From assembly GCF_003710985.1 (NCBI RefSeq), contig NZ_RHHT01000046.1, positions 1-64,000 of the forward strand: a stretch of DNA of 64,000 nucleotides. Direction: 5' to 3'. Positions 61,048 to 64,000 of this stretch are shown one piece after another; within the stretch, counting starts at the first letter, position 1; each line of letters begins with the position of its first letter. The position numbers were made by a program, and so were the translations under genes. Source of the DNA: Brevibacillus panacihumi. Lineage in GTDB: Bacteria; Bacillota; Bacilli; Brevibacillales; Brevibacillaceae. Below the pieces are notes generated by a model. It worked only from the letters and a program-made list of their open reading frames with translations. It was not told the DNA's origin and did not search any database.

Positions 61048-61617
61048 GTGCAGGACGATTGGTTGATGATTCAACAGGTGCACGATGGAAATCGGGAAGC
61101 CTACGCGCATCTTGTGAACAAATACAAGGACAGATTGTACAGCTTCCTCTATCGAATGACAGGCCAGTCACAGGATGCCCAGGACCTAACACAGGAGGTT
61201 TTTCTCAAAGCGTACTGCAGTCTGGACAAATATAAGCCCACAGATGCCTTTTTGGCCTGGCTCTACCGGATTGCATCCAATCTGTGTGTAGATGCTTGGC
61301 GAAAAAACAAGCGTTACTCTGGTGCTCCGCTGGAAGAAACGCTGTTAATCGAGACACAGACTCCGGAGCAAGTTTATCTGAAAAAGGAAAAACAGGATGT
61401 CTTGCAAGCGCACATCATGGCTTTGGGGGAGGACTACCGCGCCGTTTTTTTGCTGAAATATATGGAACAGCTCAGTTACAAGGAAATTGGCGACATTTTG
61501 CAATTGCCCGTCACCACGGTTCAGATGCGAATCCATCATGCCAAAAGAAAGCTGCGAACTGGTCTTGCGCAAGAAATGTCAGGAGGTGCTGCGATCTATG
61601 AAATGCTCCAGAACTGA
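61048..61617 (+). CDS. ECF-type RNA polymerase sigma factor
   Basis: A 189-residue ECF sigma. Region 2 is present (HLVNKYKDRLYSFLYRM, DAQDLTQEVFLKAY) and region 4 at the end (DYRAVFLLKYMEQLSYKEIG, LPVTTVQMRIHHAKRKL) provides -35 recognition. The GTG at 61048 is preferred, with AGGAGG eight bases upstream; a TTG one codon earlier is too close. It overlaps the next gene by 20 bases; that gene encodes its probable anti-sigma factor. Stimulus unknown. Confidence 0.94.
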   Translation: MQDDWLMIQQVHDGNREAYAHLVNKYKDRLYSFLYRMTGQSQDAQDLTQEVFLKAYCSLDKYKPTDAFLAWLYRIASNLCVDAWRKNKRYSGAPLEETLLIETQTPEQVYLKKEKQDVLQAHIMALGEDYRAVFLLKYMEQLSYKEIGDILQLPVTTVQMRIHHAKRKLRTGLAQEMSGGAAIYEMLQN

Positions 61618-63271
61618 TGCATTGCGCGCCTATATGAATGGAGAGCTTTCGGAAATGGAGAGCAGACTCCTGGAACGGCATGTAGAACGTTGCCTTTCTT
61701 GCCAATTGCAGATGGAGACAGAAGAGGATTGGGAACCGGGGGATTTGCAGGTTCAAAGTGAACTGCCGCCCGATTTTAGCCAAAAGGTGATGCAGGCCGT
61801 GGAGGATCTTCCTGTTCCGGTTCCGAAACCCGATTGGAAAAAAAGGAGTGTGACCATATTGAAACGTACGACAGTAGCCGTGGCGAGTGTTGCCGCATTG
61901 ATTACATTTACTTCGATGGTTTCCCCTACATTTGCAAGCTATGTGAACAGCGTCATTCAATCTATTCAGGGCGTTGACAAGGGGATGAAACAAGCTGCGG
62001 AGAATGGCTACGCCCAGGAGATCAACAAGCAAACGACAGATCAAGGAATTACCCTGATAGTAAAGGAAGTCGTAGCGGATCCGATGAGGATTGCCATTTT
62101 TTGCGATGTCCTGGACCAGCAAGGCAATCGCATCTCGACAACTTCGATCCAAGGAGACGACATTCGCCTTGTTTTTAAAGAAAAGGAAGGCGCAGAGCTG
62201 CATGGGGGAGGCGGTTCGACGATCAGCCAGAGAGGCGAATATCTCGTACTCAACCAAGAAATTTTCAGCTTTCTGCCTGATCCGACAGACATCCCGGATG
62301 AGCTTTTCGTTGGCGTACATGCTGCGAGCCTGAAAGGAAAGCAAGGAAACTGGCTCATCGAGTTTCCTGTGGATATGAAAAAGGCGAAGGCACACGTAAC
62401 CTATACGGACATCAATCAGCAGTACACGACGCCACAAGGCATTTCTCTCAGGCTTAACCGCATGATGACGGTTCCGAGCGCCAGTTTGCTTGAGCTGGAA
62501 ACAGACTGGACAAAAGAGCGAACGGAACAGGTCGAGGCAATCATGAAGGAAAATGGCTGGGAAGCGGGGGAGCCTGAGAGAGGGAAAATTTCAAAAGCAG
62601 AGATAATGCAGGGTTATTTCAAAAGAATCGGCTTGGCGTATCAGATCATCGATGAACACGGGAAAGTCATCGCCGGATGGGATGATGCCTTGTATGATGA
62701 AGTGAATCAAATCAAGGCAAACACCGTAGACCTGACGAGAAGAGGAGTAGAGGCTCCAAACGAAAACCGGATTACAGCTTGGAATGGTTTTGCTCCGTTT
62801 GCCGACAACCAGAAATTGAATGTAAAACTCCACTCCTTGTACTTGTTTGAACCCGCAGCATTCAAGGCGCAAGTACCTGTTGACACGCTGATCAATGAAC
62901 AGGTGACGATTGACAGCCAGGACAACCTCTTTTCGCTGACAGGCTTCCTACTGAAAACAACCGAGCAGGAAGAAAGGATTGGAGACTTTACCTATCGGGG
63001 TATAGGAGCAATCATTCCCTTCTCGGCGAAGCTTCCTGATGGGATCGTCTACACAAGCGAATGGAAGGCAAAGGATGAAAAGGGGAAAGAGTATCCTGTG
63101 TCGCGCAATGAAGCATACAGAAGAGGGGAAGACGGCCGGGTGGAAGTGAAGGGAAGCTTGTATATCCGGGGACTGGATCATCAACCGAAGACGTTGGTCT
63201 TGTCCTATGAGGTCCAGCAGCGACAGTACCGCGATCTTGACTGGGAGGTACCGATCAAAACAGGCAACTGA
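61598..63271 (+). CDS. DUF4179-containing anti-sigma factor
   Basis: A 557-residue membrane protein. The N-terminal cytoplasmic ZAS-like zinc finger has HVERCLSCQ (H, then C-x2-C), able to clamp the sigma factor; a transmembrane helix lies near residues 89-110 (VAVASVAALITFTSMV); the rest is a large extracytoplasmic DUF4179-type domain. GGAGGTG precedes the ATG at 61598. The 20-base overlap with the sigma gene means coupled translation and near-equal synthesis. The outer part is large for such proteins and may sense envelope state. Confidence 0.9.
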   Translation: MKCSRTDALRAYMNGELSEMESRLLERHVERCLSCQLQMETEEDWEPGDLQVQSELPPDFSQKVMQAVEDLPVPVPKPDWKKRSVTILKRTTVAVASVAALITFTSMVSPTFASYVNSVIQSIQGVDKGMKQAAENGYAQEINKQTTDQGITLIVKEVVADPMRIAIFCDVLDQQGNRISTTSIQGDDIRLVFKEKEGAELHGGGGSTISQRGEYLVLNQEIFSFLPDPTDIPDELFVGVHAASLKGKQGNWLIEFPVDMKKAKAHVTYTDINQQYTTPQGISLRLNRMMTVPSASLLELETDWTKERTEQVEAIMKENGWEAGEPERGKISKAEIMQGYFKRIGLAYQIIDEHGKVIAGWDDALYDEVNQIKANTVDLTRRGVEAPNENRITAWNGFAPFADNQKLNVKLHSLYLFEPAAFKAQVPVDTLINEQVTIDSQDNLFSLTGFLLKTTEQEERIGDFTYRGIGAIIPFSAKLPDGIVYTSEWKAKDEKGKEYPVSRNEAYRRGEDGRVEVKGSLYIRGLDHQPKTLVLSYEVQQRQYRDLDWEVPIKTGN

Positions 63272-63286
63272 CAAGCGCGATAAAGG

Positions 63287-63322
63287 AACATCCCCCTCTT
63301 CCTCAAAGAGGGGGATGTTTTA
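63287..63322. terminator. Bidirectional terminator after the anti-sigma gene
   Basis: AACATCCCCCTCTT (63287-63300) pairs perfectly with AAGAGGGGGATGTT (63306-63319); it overlaps the stop codon of the convergent gene. Confidence 0.92.
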
Positions 63323-63787
63323 TCTGCCTCCAAACCACTCCCACAGCTTCAGCACGAAAGCCGTAATGCCAGCCGCCATCAGCGGACCCACTGGTATTCC
63401 TCGCAAGAATACGATTCCGATGATCGATCCGATGACCAAGCCTACGATCATATGAGGCTCGGTACGCAGCAGATCAAGTCCCTTTCCATTCATCCAGGTA
63501 GCCAGCGCGCCGCCTGCAAGTGCTGTCAGGCCGATGACAGTCGTGAAGAGAGGCGTCACATCCTTCCAGGAGATTTTCTCGCTCGCGAATGGTACGAGGA
63601 CAGATATGGTTAAAAAGAGCAGGCCCAACTCCAGCCCGCGGCGTTCTACAGTAGGAAAAAAACGTTCCAATGCCGTCAGCTTGAGCACCAACAAAATACT
63701 GGCGGCAGTAGCAATGATGGGTGAACGGCCAATTAACCCGATCACGATCAGGATGACGAGCATCACTTCTCCAGACATCATCGGCAT
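63320..63787 (-). CDS. DUF441 membrane protein (UPF0756, YtwI-like)
   Basis: A 155-residue protein with four to five helices: [59 protein letters not shown], and [20 protein letters not shown] at the end. These match the UPF0756 family (DUF441), function unknown. The ATG at 63787 is favoured over a TTG one codon upstream because AGGGG lies at correct spacing. Confidence 0.9.
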   Translation of the reverse strand: MPMMSGEVMLVILIVIGLIGRSPIIATAASILLVLKLTALERFFPTVERRGLELGLLFLTISVLVPFASEKISWKDVTPLFTTVIGLTALAGGALATWMNGKGLDLLRTEPHMIVGLVIGSIIGIVFLRGIPVGPLMAAGITAFVLKLWEWFGGR

Positions 63788-63817
63788 CAAAACCCCTGTC
63801 CCTTTTCTCTTTTCACT

Positions 63818-64000
63818 CTATGAGACAAGGTGGGGAAGTATGCGCTTCTCCTTTACATAGGGAACCAGCCGGCAGTGGTCGACTTGCGCGCAATAAGCCA
63901 GATCATCGGTAAATCGATGCTGTACAAGCCGCTTTCCCGTAGTGGTATGCGGCAGCACGTCAGCCAGTCTGTCCGCTACATGCAGATAGCTTGCTTTCAA
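63818..64000 (-). CDS. 3' end of a probable 2-phosphosulfolactate phosphatase (ComB family)
   Basis: A 60-codon frame that continues past the window edge; the TTG at 64000 is probably internal. The segment GKRLVQHRFTDDLAYCAQVD followed by LVPYVKEKRI resembles the C-terminus of ComB-type phosphatases (small residue cluster, acidic D-D-hydrophobic-C, then a beta strand). The N-terminal catalytic part is outside, so the call is tentative; another conserved protein with a similar tail is possible. Confidence 0.55.
   Translation of the reverse strand: MKASYLHVADRLADVLPHTTTGKRLVQHRFTDDLAYCAQVDHCRLVPYVKEKRILPHLVS

Noticed and set aside
1-64000. CRISPR array, insertion sequences, prophage, tRNA or rRNA genes
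   Set aside because: No spaced direct repeats, transposase or integrase motifs, or recognisable tRNA/rRNA segments were seen on reading both strands.

Overview
The window reads as a chromosomal stretch of a spore-forming, moderately GC-rich Firmicute of the Brevibacillus/Paenibacillaceae type. The inference rests on strong Shine-Dalgarno sequences, sporulation genes (a YjcZ-like peptide, spoVIF, sda, cotJABC, sleB) and Bacillus-like synteny (ricF-ylbG, yqhG-yqhH-gcvT-gcvPA-gcvPB-lipM-mntR-yqhO-P-Q-R-aroQ-pepP-efp). I see no rRNA, tRNA, CRISPR array, insertion sequence, prophage or integration scar. It looks like vertically inherited core and near-core DNA.

Layout. 0.1-8 kb: a DUF2621 protein, a TPR protein, a CDF metal exporter, an NMT1/THI5-type ABC importer (lipoprotein, ATPase, permease), RNase Z and a YczE-like membrane protein. 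8-13.7 kb: YjcZ-like peptide and SpoVIF, a cytosolic-type subtilase, DUF188, a PAP2 phosphatase, and a divergent LysR/MFS pair. 13.7-17 kb: a RocR-type sigma-54 activator divergent from rocD with a textbook -24/-12 promoter and dyad activator sites, then sda preceded by DnaA-box-like sequences. 17-28 kb: a MalY/PatB aminotransferase, YlaN, an NSS transporter, a Ca2+/H+ antiporter, SleB, Asp23, an FtsW-like protein, YugN, a CBS protein, a MerR-methyltransferase fusion and a thermonuclease lipoprotein. 28-34 kb: cotJABC, a PrcB-like secreted protein, a motorless helicase-associated protein, ricF-ylbG and pxpA. 34-40 kb: modABC divergent from a HTH/periplasmic-binding-like regulator, with 10-bp phased repeats between them, an M1 peptidase with a copper-amine-oxidase-like tail, YqzE and YkuS.

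40-61 kb is the yqh/gcv neighbourhood. YqhG and the SNF2 helicase YqhH diverge from a tandem glycine riboswitch that controls gcvT-gcvPA-gcvPB. A MurG-like transferase and LipM (octanoyl transfer to GcvH, tying lipoate supply to glycine cleavage) follow. A block of D-amino-acid aminotransferase, a degenerate secreted M28 protein, a YkvI-like membrane protein and a flavin reductase separates lipM from mntR. After efp the expected spoIIIA operon is not seen; an ECF sigma factor with a DUF4179 anti-sigma factor comes instead, then a DUF441 protein and the 3' end of a probable comB.

No wholly new multigene system is evident. The most unusual items are the phased repeats upstream of modA, the M28 protein that has lost most metal ligands, the MerR-methyltransferase fusion with a matching dyad, and the hairpin at the dat start codon.
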